From positions 12,765 to 76,764 of the forward strand of contig CAYOIZ010000031.1 in assembly GCA_964404165.1 (NCBI GenBank): DNA of 64,000 bases, written 5' to 3'. The notes below the pieces were generated by a model. That model was not told the origin of the DNA. It ran no database searches and saw only the letters and a program-made list of their open reading frames with translations. The stretch comes from DASYLJ01 sp964404165. Lineage in GTDB: Bacteria; Desulfobacterota; Binatia; DP-6. This document shows, piece by piece, positions 10,557-20,269 of the stretch. The stretch's first letter is position 1. The number at the start of each line of letters is the position of its first letter. The position numbers and the translations under genes are program-made.

Positions 10557-11962
10557 AGCCGGCACGGATCGCCGTCCTCGCACTCCTCGTCGCGGCTCTG
10601 GGCGGCTACCTCTACTGGATCGAGCTGCCCGCCGCGCGCAAGGAAGCCGAGCAGACGAAGCTGGTCACCGTCGATGCCGACGCCATCACCGGCATCACGC
10701 TCGACTTCCCCGACCGGCAGATGGTCCTTGCGAAGACCGACGGCACGTGGCGGCTCACGAAGCCGGTCGAGGCGCCCGCCGACGACGCCACGGTGAAGGC
10801 CGTCCTCACGGCGCTCACCGGCGCGCAGATCACGCGCACGCTCGACGAGGTGCCCACGGACCTCGCCGCCTTCGGCCTCGACCGCGGCGATCCGGTCGTC
10901 ACGCTCCAGACCGCCAGCGGTCCCCTGCCCCCGATCATCCTCGGCAAGAACCTCACGATCGGCGGCAAGACGTACCTGCGCGTCGGCAACGACGGCAAGG
11001 TCGCGCTCACCGCGTCCACCCTCAAGGTCGGCCTCAACAAGCAGCCGAAGGATCTTCGCGACAAGCAGATCCTCGCCTTCCAGGACGACCAGGTCACCCG
11101 GGTCGACATCCAGCCGGCCCAGGGCACCGCCGTGGCGATCGTCCGCAAGGACAAGGATGCGCCGTGGCTCATCGAGCCCGGCGATCTCCCGGCCGATCCC
11201 ACCGAGGTGCGCTCCTATCTGTCGTCGCTGCGCTCGACGCGCGCGGTCGACTTCCCCGCCGACACCACGCCCGACAAGACGGGCCTCGCCACCCCGGGCC
11301 TCACCGTCACCATCACCACCAGCCCGGACGGCACCCAGAAGCAGACGCTGCTGCTCGGCAACGCGCTCACCGAGGGCACGCAGAAGCAGATCTACGCGCA
11401 GCGGGTCGATCAGCCGACGATCTACGCCGTCGGCGACTGGGCGCCGCGGACACTCACCAAGGACGCGGCGGCGCTGCGCGACAAGCTCGTGCTCGCGATC
11501 ACGCCGGAGCGCGTCGGCCGCGTCGTGCTCGAGCGTCGCGAGGGTGCCGGCGCCACGCTGGTGCAGTCGCCCACCGGCAAGTGGAAGGCCGAGAACGCCG
11601 GCGACCAGCCCACCAAGGAGGGCGTCGCAACCCGCTTCCTCGACGATCTGCGCGACCTGCGCGGCGCCAACATCGCCGCCGAGCCCGCGGGCGACCTGAA
11701 GCCCTTCGGCCTCGACGCGCCCGACCTGCGCATCACGGTCTTCGACCGCGACGGCAAGCCCATCGGCACCGTGCTGGCCAGCACGCGTGACGGCAAGTTC
11801 TTCGCCATGCGCGAAGGCGGCACCGCCGTGTTCGAGGTGCGCGACTACATGTTCACGCGCCTCGACAAGAAGGGCCCCGACTTCGTCGGTCCCGACGTCG
11901 CCGCCACGCTGCCGCCAACCGACGCCCCCGCCGCAGCCGAGCCCGACGACGCCGGCGAGTAG
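10553..11962 (+). CDS. DUF4340-domain protein
   Basis: A 469-residue protein anchored by one N-terminal helix (about residues 7-22), followed by two related domains of the DUF4340 type (roughly residues 55-230 and 260-440, each with a GTWRLTKP- or GKWKAENA-like opening). The C-terminus is Ala/Pro-rich. GTG start overlapping the GldG-like stop by 4 nt. This family regularly follows GldFG-like genes and probably faces the periplasm as part of the same complex. Function not established. Confidence 0.88.
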   Translation: MKPARIAVLALLVAALGGYLYWIELPAARKEAEQTKLVTVDADAITGITLDFPDRQMVLAKTDGTWRLTKPVEAPADDATVKAVLTALTGAQITRTLDEVPTDLAAFGLDRGDPVVTLQTASGPLPPIILGKNLTIGGKTYLRVGNDGKVALTASTLKVGLNKQPKDLRDKQILAFQDDQVTRVDIQPAQGTAVAIVRKDKDAPWLIEPGDLPADPTEVRSYLSSLRSTRAVDFPADTTPDKTGLATPGLTVTITTSPDGTQKQTLLLGNALTEGTQKQIYAQRVDQPTIYAVGDWAPRTLTKDAAALRDKLVLAITPERVGRVVLERREGAGATLVQSPTGKWKAENAGDQPTKEGVATRFLDDLRDLRGANIAAEPAGDLKPFGLDAPDLRITVFDRDGKPIGTVLASTRDGKFFAMREGGTAVFEVRDYMFTRLDKKGPDFVGPDVAATLPPTDAPAAAEPDDAGE

Positions 11963-11968
11963 CCTCGG

Positions 11969-12997
<1,029 letters not shown>

Positions 12998-13020
12998 CCA
13001 GTCGGCGGGACGGGCCAGGG

Positions 13021-13452
13021 CTACCTGACCGCCTTGATGCGCGGCTCGGGGTCCCGCAGGTCGGGCTCGGGACGCAGGTGCCGCTCGACCACCTCCACCG
13101 CCTGTCGCGCCCGATCGGGCAGCCCGCTCATCAGGTCGAGCAGTCGCGCCCAGCGCTCGCGGTCGGCGTCGCCCAGCTCGTAGAGGCGAATGGCGCCGTC
13201 GACGTCCTTGCGGCGCAGGCACGCGTCGGCGACGGCCAGCATGCGCTCACGCGGCAACGGCACCGCGCCCAGCTCGCACACCCGGACGACGTCCTGGATG
13301 CGATTGCGCTCCATCAGCCGCTCGGAGAGGCGCGTCCAGTCGGACGGCGCGACCAGCTCGGCGTTCCGCAGGAAGAGCTTCATCGCGGCGTCGAGAAATC
13401 CGCGTTCGAGATATCGTTGTCCGACGATCACTTCAGACGCACTGGCAGGCAT
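13021..13452 (-). CDS. Small helical repeat-like protein, function unknown
   Basis: A 143-residue soluble, alpha-helical protein rich in Arg, Leu and Glu. Helix pairs such as GFLDAAMKLFLRNAEL and KDVDGAIRLYELG look like degenerate TPR or similar helical repeats. The start at MPASASEV was preferred over longer in-frame extensions, which have shadow-like composition. hisC follows closely. No enzymatic motif seen. Confidence 0.65.
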   Translation of the reverse strand: MPASASEVIVGQRYLERGFLDAAMKLFLRNAELVAPSDWTRLSERLMERNRIQDVVRVCELGAVPLPRERMLAVADACLRRKDVDGAIRLYELGDADRERWARLLDLMSGLPDRARQAVEVVERHLRPEPDLRDPEPRIKAVR

Positions 13453-13630
13453 CGGTGCGCACCCTCCATCGAACCGCGCGTGCACCCGCGCCACCCCGCA
13501 ACGTCGGTCAACGTACTGACGGCCCTCCACCTTTGCAAGTCGATTCCGACTGGCGAACCGCACGGCAGGTGCTCCGGCATTCGCGTCCTCAAGAACGCCG
13601 GAGCCGCTGCCGATACCACCTGCAGATCGC

Positions 13631-13888
13631 ATGTCGGGCAAGCTCAACATCACCTACAGTGCCTATCGCGAGCTCGAGCTCATCCCCCAGAGCCCGTTGC
13701 GCGCGATCGGCGAAGCCATCATCGGGCTCGCAGACGACCCCCATCCGCCGGGATCGTCGATCCTGCAGGGGGTCGGCGGCTGCCACTACATCGCCATCGA
13801 CGACTACTACATCCTGTACTACGTTGACGACGACGAGGCGCTCACCGTCCTCGGCGTGCTCCAGGGTCCGTACCACCCGTTGCACTGA
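13631..13888 (+). CDS. RelE/ParE-like toxin, no antitoxin seen
   Basis: An 85-residue protein with the fold pattern of the RelE/ParE superfamily: a helical first half (AYRELELIPQSPLRAIGEAIIGL) and a beta-rich second half (HYIAIDDYYILYYV, then VLGVLQG). RelE members cleave mRNA at the ribosome and ParE members inhibit gyrase; which applies is unclear, and the C-terminal catalytic Arg/His set is not obvious. No antitoxin-like small gene lies immediately on either side, so it is an orphan or a domesticated copy. Confidence 0.6.
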   Translation: MSGKLNITYSAYRELELIPQSPLRAIGEAIIGLADDPHPPGSSILQGVGGCHYIAIDDYYILYYVDDDEALTVLGVLQGPYHPLH

Positions 13889-13931
13889 CCGGCTTGCCGC
13901 ACCACGGCGGCGGGCGCTATGGGACCGCCGC

Positions 13932-16589
13932 ATGTGGCGCGCCGCTGCCGTCCTGATCCTCGTCGCCGCCGGACCCGTGCTCGCGGCGCCGGTGCGCATC
14001 TTCGCCGTCGGGCACAAGCAGCGTCTCGACGACGCCGTCTCGTACCAGACGTTCCGCGACAAGATGGCCGCGATGATGGACGTCACGGCGCCGAACCGCG
14101 CCAGCCTGGTCCAGGCCGGCGTCGACGACGTCGCGAGCCACCTCTTCCCGGCCGACCCCGCGGCACCGCCGTCGGCGCTGGTCGTCTTTCCCGAGAGCGC
14201 CGGCCTGATCGCCGCCTTCATCGGCTCGCGCGGTGCCACCGCCCGCCTGCAGCCGAACGCGCCGCTCGCGATCGTCAGCCTGGTGGGCCCCTACGGCCCC
14301 CAGATGGCGCACTACAACGCCAAGTTCCCGGGCCAGCCACTGGTGCGGAACCTCGTCGTGGCGCTCACCGACACGCTCTATCGCGCCGTCTACGAGACCT
14401 TCCGCGACCTCGCCGTGGCGCACGGCGTCCACCTCGCAGTGTCGGCCGACATCGCCCCGGCCCGTCGCGTCGAGGAAGCCGACGACCCGGCCCTGGTGGC
14501 GCTCCTGCGCGATCCCGACGAGCCCGGACGGACCTACGCCTACGAGGCCACGTCGCCGCGGGCGGCGAACGTCACCTGGGTGTTCGCGCCCGACGGCTCG
14601 ATCCTGGTCCCGGACGGCAACGGCGGCACCCTCCGCGCCCCGTCGGAGACCGCCGGCGAGCTGCGTGGCTCGATCGACAAGGCGTACCTCACCCCCATCG
14701 AGCAACCGCCCCCGGGCGAGGCCGCCGGGCTGTCCCTCGCGGCCGGCCCCGTCCGTGCCATGGAGGTCCTCGATACGCCCGTGGGACGCCTCGCCATCGT
14801 CATCTCCAAGGACGCCTGGATGGTCGACGTCAACGATCGGTTCGTGGCCAAGGGCGCCGACGTGGTCCTGCAGCCCGAGGCCTTCAGCTCCTGGGCCTAC
14901 GACACCACCGAGTGGTCCCCCGACGTCTTCAAGGAAGGCGGCTTCGCCAATCTCCAGAAGAACCCGGAGTGGGCCGTCAACGTGAACGCCAGCATGACGG
15001 GCAACCTGCTCGACATCACGTTCGACGGACAGACCGCCATCCTCGGCCGTCGCCAGAAGGTCGATCCGGGCCCGTTGTCGCCGGACAACGCCTGGGTGGG
15101 TCAGAATCCCGACACCGGCTTCCTCGCCACGGCACCGTGGATCGTGCCCGACCCCGGCATCGCCGACGGCTCGCTGACGCTGGCGGCCCGGAGAACGGCC
15201 CTGGCGGCCGCTGGAGCGCCACTCCTGCCGGCCTCCGGCGTCCCCTGCGGGGGCTCCCTGGTGGTGGGCTCGTGCGAGAACGGCTACCGCGAGGCGGTCG
15301 TCTTCGCCGACGTCGACATCCCCGACGCGGTCGGGTCGGTTCCGGTGGACCCGGTCCGCGAGACGCCGCCCCGCTTCACGCCCGCCGTCCGCGTGAACGG
15401 CTCCGAGAGCGTGCCCACGGCCCAGCACGCTCCCCGCGTCGCCAGCAAGGGCAACCGGGTGGTGGTGACGTGGCACGAGGCCGCTGCCGGCGCGCTGCCG
15501 AACGTCTTCCTCGCCGTCAGCAACGACGGCGGCGCCACCTTCGGCGCGCCGATCCGCGTCAGCGACAACGCCGCCGGCACCACAGCCGAGCTGCATCCGT
15601 CCCTCGCCATCCGCGGCCGCCGCGTCGCGGTCGTCTGGCAGGAGTTCGCCACCGGCCGCAACGACGACGACGGCCGTATCCAGCTCGCCTGGTTCAACGT
15701 CCGCGGCACCAAGCAGGGGGGCGACGTCCGCGTCGACGATCGCGACGACGGCGGCAAGTGGCTGCCCACGATCGCCTTCGCCGGCCCGCGGCCCGTCGTC
15801 GCCTGGATCGACGAGCGCGACGCCGGTCCCGAGGGCGAGCCGCTCGAGCACGTCTACGCCGCCCGCGCGGCCACCGGCGGCCGCGCCTTCGGCGCCGCCG
15901 TCCGCGTCGACGCCGGCGCGCCCGTCCCGCTGGCGGCGCACCAGGACAACAAGTGGTCGCCCACCATCACCGCCGCCGGACGCAGCGTGTGGATCGCCTG
16001 GGCCGACTTCCGCAACTACAACTGGGACGTGTTCCTCGCCCGCAGCGACGACCGCGGCGCCACCTTCGGCGCCAACGTCCGCGTCGACGACTTCCCGGCG
16101 ATCGAGCGCATCAACGAGCGCCCCACCCTCGCCGCCGATCGGCGCGGCGTCGTGCACGCGGCGTGGACCGACCTGCGCGCGCGCGAGGCCGACACCAACA
16201 TCGCCTACGCGCGCAGCGAGGACGCCGGGGCCACCTTCGGCCCGAACCACCAGCTCGACGACTCGCGCATCGGCTTCGATCCCGACCACGACACGCCGAC
16301 CAACCAGTGGCACCCCACCATGGCGCTCGACCACGGCCGCCTCTTCGTCGCCTGGCAGGACGATCGTCTCGGCAACGACGACGTCTTCTTCACCACCAGC
16401 ACCGACGGCGGCACGACGTTCGCCGCGTCGGAGCGCGTCGACGACACCGGCAGCGGGCGCAGCGCACAGACCCGTCCCAGCCTGGCACTCGTCGGCCGCG
16501 GCGCGCGGCGGCGCTGCGTCGTGGTGTGGGAGGACGACCGCGACGGCACGCGCGACGTGTGGCTGGCGCGGCGTCCGTGCGGCGGCTGA
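13932..16589 (+). CDS. Secreted nitrilase-like / Asp-box beta-propeller fusion
   Basis: An 885-residue protein with a signal peptide (about residues 1-19, ending VLAAP). Residues 20-400 resemble the carbon-nitrogen hydrolase fold: the catalytic Glu is in VVFPES (about 88) and the Lys in DKAYLTPIE (about 250). The Cys expected in an ICYD-type motif is replaced by Ser (ISKDAW, about 292), so amidase activity is doubtful. Residues 480-880 form a sialidase-type propeller with four Asp-boxes: SNDGGATF, SDDRGATF, SEDAGATF and STDGGTTF. Sialidase catalytic Arg residues are not evident. A role in binding or processing extracellular polymer is a guess. Confidence 0.8.
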   Translation: MWRAAAVLILVAAGPVLAAPVRIFAVGHKQRLDDAVSYQTFRDKMAAMMDVTAPNRASLVQAGVDDVASHLFPADPAAPPSALVVFPESAGLIAAFIGSRGATARLQPNAPLAIVSLVGPYGPQMAHYNAKFPGQPLVRNLVVALTDTLYRAVYETFRDLAVAHGVHLAVSADIAPARRVEEADDPALVALLRDPDEPGRTYAYEATSPRAANVTWVFAPDGSILVPDGNGGTLRAPSETAGELRGSIDKAYLTPIEQPPPGEAAGLSLAAGPVRAMEVLDTPVGRLAIVISKDAWMVDVNDRFVAKGADVVLQPEAFSSWAYDTTEWSPDVFKEGGFANLQKNPEWAVNVNASMTGNLLDITFDGQTAILGRRQKVDPGPLSPDNAWVGQNPDTGFLATAPWIVPDPGIADGSLTLAARRTALAAAGAPLLPASGVPCGGSLVVGSCENGYREAVVFADVDIPDAVGSVPVDPVRETPPRFTPAVRVNGSESVPTAQHAPRVASKGNRVVVTWHEAAAGALPNVFLAVSNDGGATFGAPIRVSDNAAGTTAELHPSLAIRGRRVAVVWQEFATGRNDDDGRIQLAWFNVRGTKQGGDVRVDDRDDGGKWLPTIAFAGPRPVVAWIDERDAGPEGEPLEHVYAARAATGGRAFGAAVRVDAGAPVPLAAHQDNKWSPTITAAGRSVWIAWADFRNYNWDVFLARSDDRGATFGANVRVDDFPAIERINERPTLAADRRGVVHAAWTDLRAREADTNIAYARSEDAGATFGPNHQLDDSRIGFDPDHDTPTNQWHPTMALDHGRLFVAWQDDRLGNDDVFFTTSTDGGTTFAASERVDDTGSGRSAQTRPSLALVGRGARRRCVVVWEDDRDGTRDVWLARRPCGG

Positions 16590-16602
16590 GCGACGACGTC
16601 GC

Positions 16603-17625
16603 ATGGGAATCGTCGCACTCGACGGGCCGCCGCCCGATGCCCTGGTGGCGTTCCTCGACGCCAGCGTGACGCCGCGCGGTCCGGCGCACTGGCGCTGGAA
16701 GTACGCCAACGGCTCGCCCGAGCGTCCGAGCGGCTTCTACCATCAGGCCGACGACGGCAGCGTCACCGGCTTCATCGGCCTGATGAGCACGACGCTGCAT
16801 CTCGCGGCCGGCACCGTCGCCGCCGCGTGGCTCGTCGACTGGGTGTCGGCGGAGTCGCAGGGGGCGATCGGCGTCGGCGTGGGGCTGCTGCGCAAGGCCG
16901 AGGCCGCCACGCCGCTCCGCCTCACGCTCGGCGGCAGCGCGGTGGCGCGGGACATCTACACCAAGCTGCGCTGGGGCCAGGTGCCGGGTGCCGGGGTGTG
17001 GGTGCTGCGGCTCAGCGCCAGCAACCTGGCGACGCGGGGTCCGATGCGCCGCTGGCCCGTGCTGCGCCCCGCGGCGCGAATCGCCGGCAGCGTCGCGCGC
17101 CTCTGGTGGCGCGTGCCGAAGCCGCACCATGCGGGCCTCACGCTCCGTCCCGTCGACCGCGTGCCCCAGAGCTACGACGCCGTCTGGGACGAGCGCCGCG
17201 CCGAGTTCGCGCCGGTGATGGATCGGAGCAGCGCCGAGCTCAACCGGAAGTTCGCCGACTACCCGACCGGCGGCTACCGCATCTTCCTGGTCGAGCACGG
17301 CGGGCGTACCGTCGGCCACCTCGTGCTGCGGTCCGAGGAGACGCACGGCTTCCGGCGCGGGCGCATCGTCGATCTGCTCTGGCCGCGCACCGACGCCGCC
17401 ATGGCGGTGGCGCTCGTGCACGAGGCCGCCTGGCTCCTGCAGGAGGCGGGCGCCGACTACATCGAGTGCACGGCGTCGGTTCCGGAGCTCGACGCCGCCC
17501 TGCGCGCGCGCCGCTTCACGCGCGTCCAGACCCTGCCGCTGTTCCATCGCCGTCCCCCGAAGGAGGTCGGCGAGCCACAGGGGTGGTACGTCACGTACCT
17601 CGACTGCGACCGCGCATACCGGTAG
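16603..17625 (+). CDS. GNAT-like acetyltransferase family protein
   Basis: A 340-residue soluble protein. The N-terminal HWRWKYANGS and later GLMSTT and ESQGAIGVGVGLLRKAE segments match the acyl-CoA binding part of GNAT domains, and a second related half follows from about residue 180 (FLVEHGGRTVGHLVL). This two-lobed form is seen in GNAT/FemAB-like proteins that modify sugars or peptides. It starts 13 nt after the secreted fusion protein and may be in its operon. The stop codon abuts a large palindromic element. The substrate is not predictable. Confidence 0.7.
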   Translation: MGIVALDGPPPDALVAFLDASVTPRGPAHWRWKYANGSPERPSGFYHQADDGSVTGFIGLMSTTLHLAAGTVAAAWLVDWVSAESQGAIGVGVGLLRKAEAATPLRLTLGGSAVARDIYTKLRWGQVPGAGVWVLRLSASNLATRGPMRRWPVLRPAARIAGSVARLWWRVPKPHHAGLTLRPVDRVPQSYDAVWDERRAEFAPVMDRSSAELNRKFADYPTGGYRIFLVEHGGRTVGHLVLRSEETHGFRRGRIVDLLWPRTDAAMAVALVHEAAWLLQEAGADYIECTASVPELDAALRARRFTRVQTLPLFHRRPPKEVGEPQGWYVTYLDCDRAYR

Positions 17626-17884
17626 CGACCCAAGACCATGTCTTGGGTCGGAGAAGACCGCGAGTGTGGGACGATTCGTCCCGCGCGACCTGGGTGTCGC
17701 GGCCGGCGAAGCCGGCGCTCCATGGGAAGCACGCATGGGGTCCGGACCGCAGAACCACTGCGGTGTAGTGTCAGGCGATCGGAGCAGTATGGTGCGCCGG
17801 CTTCGCCGGCCGCACCAGAGTGGTCGAACCCGACGTGTCGCCACACACTCGGATGACCCCGACCCAAGACATGGTCTTGGGTCG
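17626..17884. repeat. 259-bp nested palindrome between convergent genes
   Basis: Three inverted-repeat tiers share one centre near 17,755. Outer arms 17626-17650 and 17860-17884 (25 nt) are exact reverse complements of each other, and each is itself nearly palindromic (core ACCCAAGAC/GTCTTGGGT). Inner arms 17700-17718 and 17794-17812 (19 nt) are exact reverse complements. A central hairpin (ACCGCAG/CTGCGGT) lies at 17746-17764. The rest of the two halves is imperfectly complementary. It begins right after one stop codon and ends 3 nt before the convergent one. It could be a MITE/REP-like element or a bidirectional transcription stop; no T-tract follows on either side. Confidence 0.85.
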
Positions 17885-17887
17885 CAT

Positions 17888-19240
17888 TTATACTTCTCTC
17901 GGGCGGCGGATCTTCTTGAAGCGTGCGTTGTGCTCGGCGCGGTCGGTGAGCTCGACCTTCACCGGCACCTTGAACGGCTGCAGCTTGTCGCGACAGAAGG
18001 CGCGCATGCGCTTCTTCAGATCGGGCAGCGGCTCGTCCTCGTTGAGCGCGATGCGGGCCACCACCACCTGGCCGGTGATGGGGTTCTTCTCGCCGAAGAC
18101 GGTGACGTCCTTCACGTTCGGCATCTGCAGCAACGTGCTCTCGACCTCGGCGGGATACACCTTCTGGCCGCCGACGTTGATGATGTCGGTCTTGCGGCCG
18201 AGGATGCGGATGTAGTCGCCGTCGACCTCGACCATGTCCTGCGTGTTCATCCAGCCCTCGGCGTCGAACGGGCTCGGCGCGTTGAGATAGCCGAGCATCG
18301 CCGAACGCGAGCGGATCCACAGCACGCTGTCGACGATCTTGGTCTCGAAGCCCTCGCCGCCCACCTTCACCCACAGCGACTTCGAGTCCTTCGACTTGGA
18401 GCGCAGGATGCCGACCTCGGACAGGCCGTAGGTCTGCTGCAGCCGCACGTTGGGCAGCACCTCGGAGAGACGTGCCAGCGTGGACTCGGGCATGGGCTCG
18501 GTGCCGTAGGTGGCGAGCTTCAGCGACGACAGGTCGTGGCGGGTGTACGCCTCGGAGAGGAGCAGCAGGTTCAGGAACGTCGGCGACGTGGGCAGCAGCT
18601 CGACCTTGTGCCGTGCGATGGCCGCGCACACCGTGTCGGGATCGCGTGCCGCGACCGACACCACCGTGCCGCCGTTCGACAGCACGTGGAAGAGCGTGTT
18701 GATGCCGCCGATGTGGTCGAGCAGCAGGAAGCTGATGGTGCGCAGCGCCGGCCGCCGCACCTTGTACTTCTCGAGCAGCGGACCGAAGTCGTGCAGCGCG
18801 GCCTTGCTCTTGCCGGTGGAGCCGGACGAGAACAGCACGAGGCCGGGCGAGCCCGAGGCGATCAGGTCCTTCGTCAGCTGGTGCGTGACCTGGACGGGGC
18901 GCTTCTCGACGGTCCACTGGCCCTCGTCGCCGAACTTGACGACGGCCTGCACCTCGGCGATGTCGAGGAACTCGCCACGCTCGGCCGCGCTGACGCCGGA
19001 CAGCGGTACCGCCACGGCACCGCGCTCGGTGAGCGCCACCAGCAGCGAGCACGACTCGGGCGAGTAGTCGCCCTCGAGCGCCACCACCTGCCCGGCCCCG
19101 ACGCCGTGCTCGTCGAGGGCGCGGTGCCAGCCCTGGATGAGCTCGATCATGGTGGCGAACGAGAAGCTGCGGTCGTGCCAGACGATCGCCGGCTGATCGG
19201 GCCACTCGGCCATGCGTTCCTGCAGCCACGAGCGCGCCAT
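17888..19240 (-). CDS. AMP-binding acyl/aryl-CoA or acyl-ACP ligase
   Basis: A 450-residue member of the adenylate-forming superfamily. The P-loop FSSGSTGKSK is at about residues 137-146, the QTYGLSEVG motif follows near residue 270, and the C-terminal ILGRKTDIINVGG hinge and the RFKKIRRPREV end are present. It is short for the family because the N-terminal region is compact. Expected reaction: acid plus ATP to acyl-AMP, then transfer to CoA or a carrier protein. The operon holds an ACP-like protein, so loading onto that carrier is plausible. The ATG overlaps the SDR stop by 1 nt. Confidence 0.9.
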   Translation of the reverse strand: MARSWLQERMAEWPDQPAIVWHDRSFSFATMIELIQGWHRALDEHGVGAGQVVALEGDYSPESCSLLVALTERGAVAVPLSGVSAAERGEFLDIAEVQAVVKFGDEGQWTVEKRPVQVTHQLTKDLIASGSPGLVLFSSGSTGKSKAALHDFGPLLEKYKVRRPALRTISFLLLDHIGGINTLFHVLSNGGTVVSVAARDPDTVCAAIARHKVELLPTSPTFLNLLLLSEAYTRHDLSSLKLATYGTEPMPESTLARLSEVLPNVRLQQTYGLSEVGILRSKSKDSKSLWVKVGGEGFETKIVDSVLWIRSRSAMLGYLNAPSPFDAEGWMNTQDMVEVDGDYIRILGRKTDIINVGGQKVYPAEVESTLLQMPNVKDVTVFGEKNPITGQVVVARIALNEDEPLPDLKKRMRAFCRDKLQPFKVPVKVELTDRAEHNARFKKIRRPREV

Positions 19241-19941
19241 CACACGCCTCCCAGGTAGATCACCTGCCCGGTGATGTAGTCGCTCTCGCGCCGGACGAAG
19301 AAGTCGATCACGTTGGCCACGTCCTCGAAGGTGCCGAGCCGCTTGATCGCCATGTTCGACACCAGCTCGTCGATCTTGGCCTTCGGCACGTTGCGGATGA
19401 GATCGGTCGCAATCGGCGACGGGCCCACCGCGTTGCAGGTGATGCCGTACTCGGCGAACTCGCGCGCGGTGACCTTGGTGAACGTCTCCACCGCCGCCTT
19501 CGACGCGGCGTAGACGGACTCGCCGGCGAGCCGCATCGGCACCGCCACCGTGCTGAGGTTCACGATGCGACCGTAGCGGTTCTTCTTCATGAGCTTGGCG
19601 CCCTCGCGCGAGAGCAGGAAGGTGCCACGGAAGTTCGTCGCCATGATGCGCTCGACCGCCGCCATCGGCGTGAGCAGCGTATGGTTCATCGACGCGATGC
19701 CGGCGTTGTTGACCAGCACGTCGAGCCGGCCGTGGCGCTGGCGGATCGACGCCACCATGGCCTTCACCGCCTCCTCGTCCGTGACGTCGGCGAGGTGGTG
19801 CGTGTAGCCCTCGGCCTCCCAGCCGGCGGCGGTCCGGCTGCACCCCTCGACGACGGCGCCCCGCGCCAGGAAGTGGCGCGCCAGCGTCTCCCCGATGCCG
19901 GTGCGCGTGCCCGTGATGAGCACGACCTCGCGGTCGATCAT
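19240..19941 (-). CDS. SDR-family oxidoreductase (FabG-like)
   Basis: A 233-residue short-chain dehydrogenase. The NAD(P) loop TGTRTGIG is at residues 10-17, the NNAG motif follows, and the catalytic Ser plus Tyr-x3-Lys (VYAASK) are present. The length is typical. It lies between a carrier protein and an adenylate-forming ligase, with overlaps or gaps of only a few nt, which suggests reduction of a carrier-bound 3-keto acyl group or related step. Substrate not known. Confidence 0.93.
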   Translation of the reverse strand: MIDREVVLITGTRTGIGETLARHFLARGAVVEGCSRTAAGWEAEGYTHHLADVTDEEAVKAMVASIRQRHGRLDVLVNNAGIASMNHTLLTPMAAVERIMATNFRGTFLLSREGAKLMKKNRYGRIVNLSTVAVPMRLAGESVYAASKAAVETFTKVTAREFAEYGITCNAVGPSPIATDLIRNVPKAKIDELVSNMAIKRLGTFEDVANVIDFFVRRESDYITGQVIYLGGV

Positions 19942-19945
19942 GACC

Positions 19946-20260
19946 TCACGCCTGCTCGGCGAGAAGCTGGCAGACGTAGTCGGCCAGCGTGCCGACGGTG
20001 CGGAAGGGGCTGTGCTTCTGCGACATGGCGCGCTCGTCGGCGATGGTGATGCTGACGCCGTGGTCGTCGGCCAGCGTCTCCTCGAGCTGGACGATGACCG
20101 ACACCAGCTCGAGCGACGACAGCACGTGCTCGCCGATCAGCCGGGTTGACTCGCCGAGATCGGCCGGCACGGGATCGCCCCGCTCGGTCAGGAGGCCGCG
20201 GACGCCCTCCGTCAGTAGCTCGACCACGCGCTCGCGGGGGAGTCCGTTCGATGCGGTCAC
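19946..20260 (-). CDS. Acyl carrier protein-like protein
   Basis: A 104-residue acidic helical protein with the four-helix pattern of acyl carrier proteins. The phosphopantetheine attachment site is probably Ser49 in VLSSLELVSV; the Asp that usually precedes it is Ser here. It has a longer loop and C-terminus than a housekeeping AcpP. Upstream gene of the SDR and ligase, which would supply and modify its acyl load. It is a dedicated carrier rather than the fatty acid synthase ACP. Confidence 0.85.
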   Translation of the reverse strand: MTASNGLPRERVVELLTEGVRGLLTERGDPVPADLGESTRLIGEHVLSSLELVSVIVQLEETLADDHGVSITIADERAMSQKHSPFRTVGTLADYVCQLLAEQA

Positions 20261-20269
20261 TTGCGCCTC

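Noticed and set aside
7425..10583. 1052-codon minus-strand open frame opposite the ABC operon
   Set aside because: High-GC third-codon bias creates long antisense frames; its product is low-complexity Asp/Arg/Glu/Val with no recognisable domain.
17457..19229. Long minus-strand open frame running through the palindromic element
   Set aside because: It is a shadow of the ligase gene in another frame with Arg/Ala-rich composition and no domain match.
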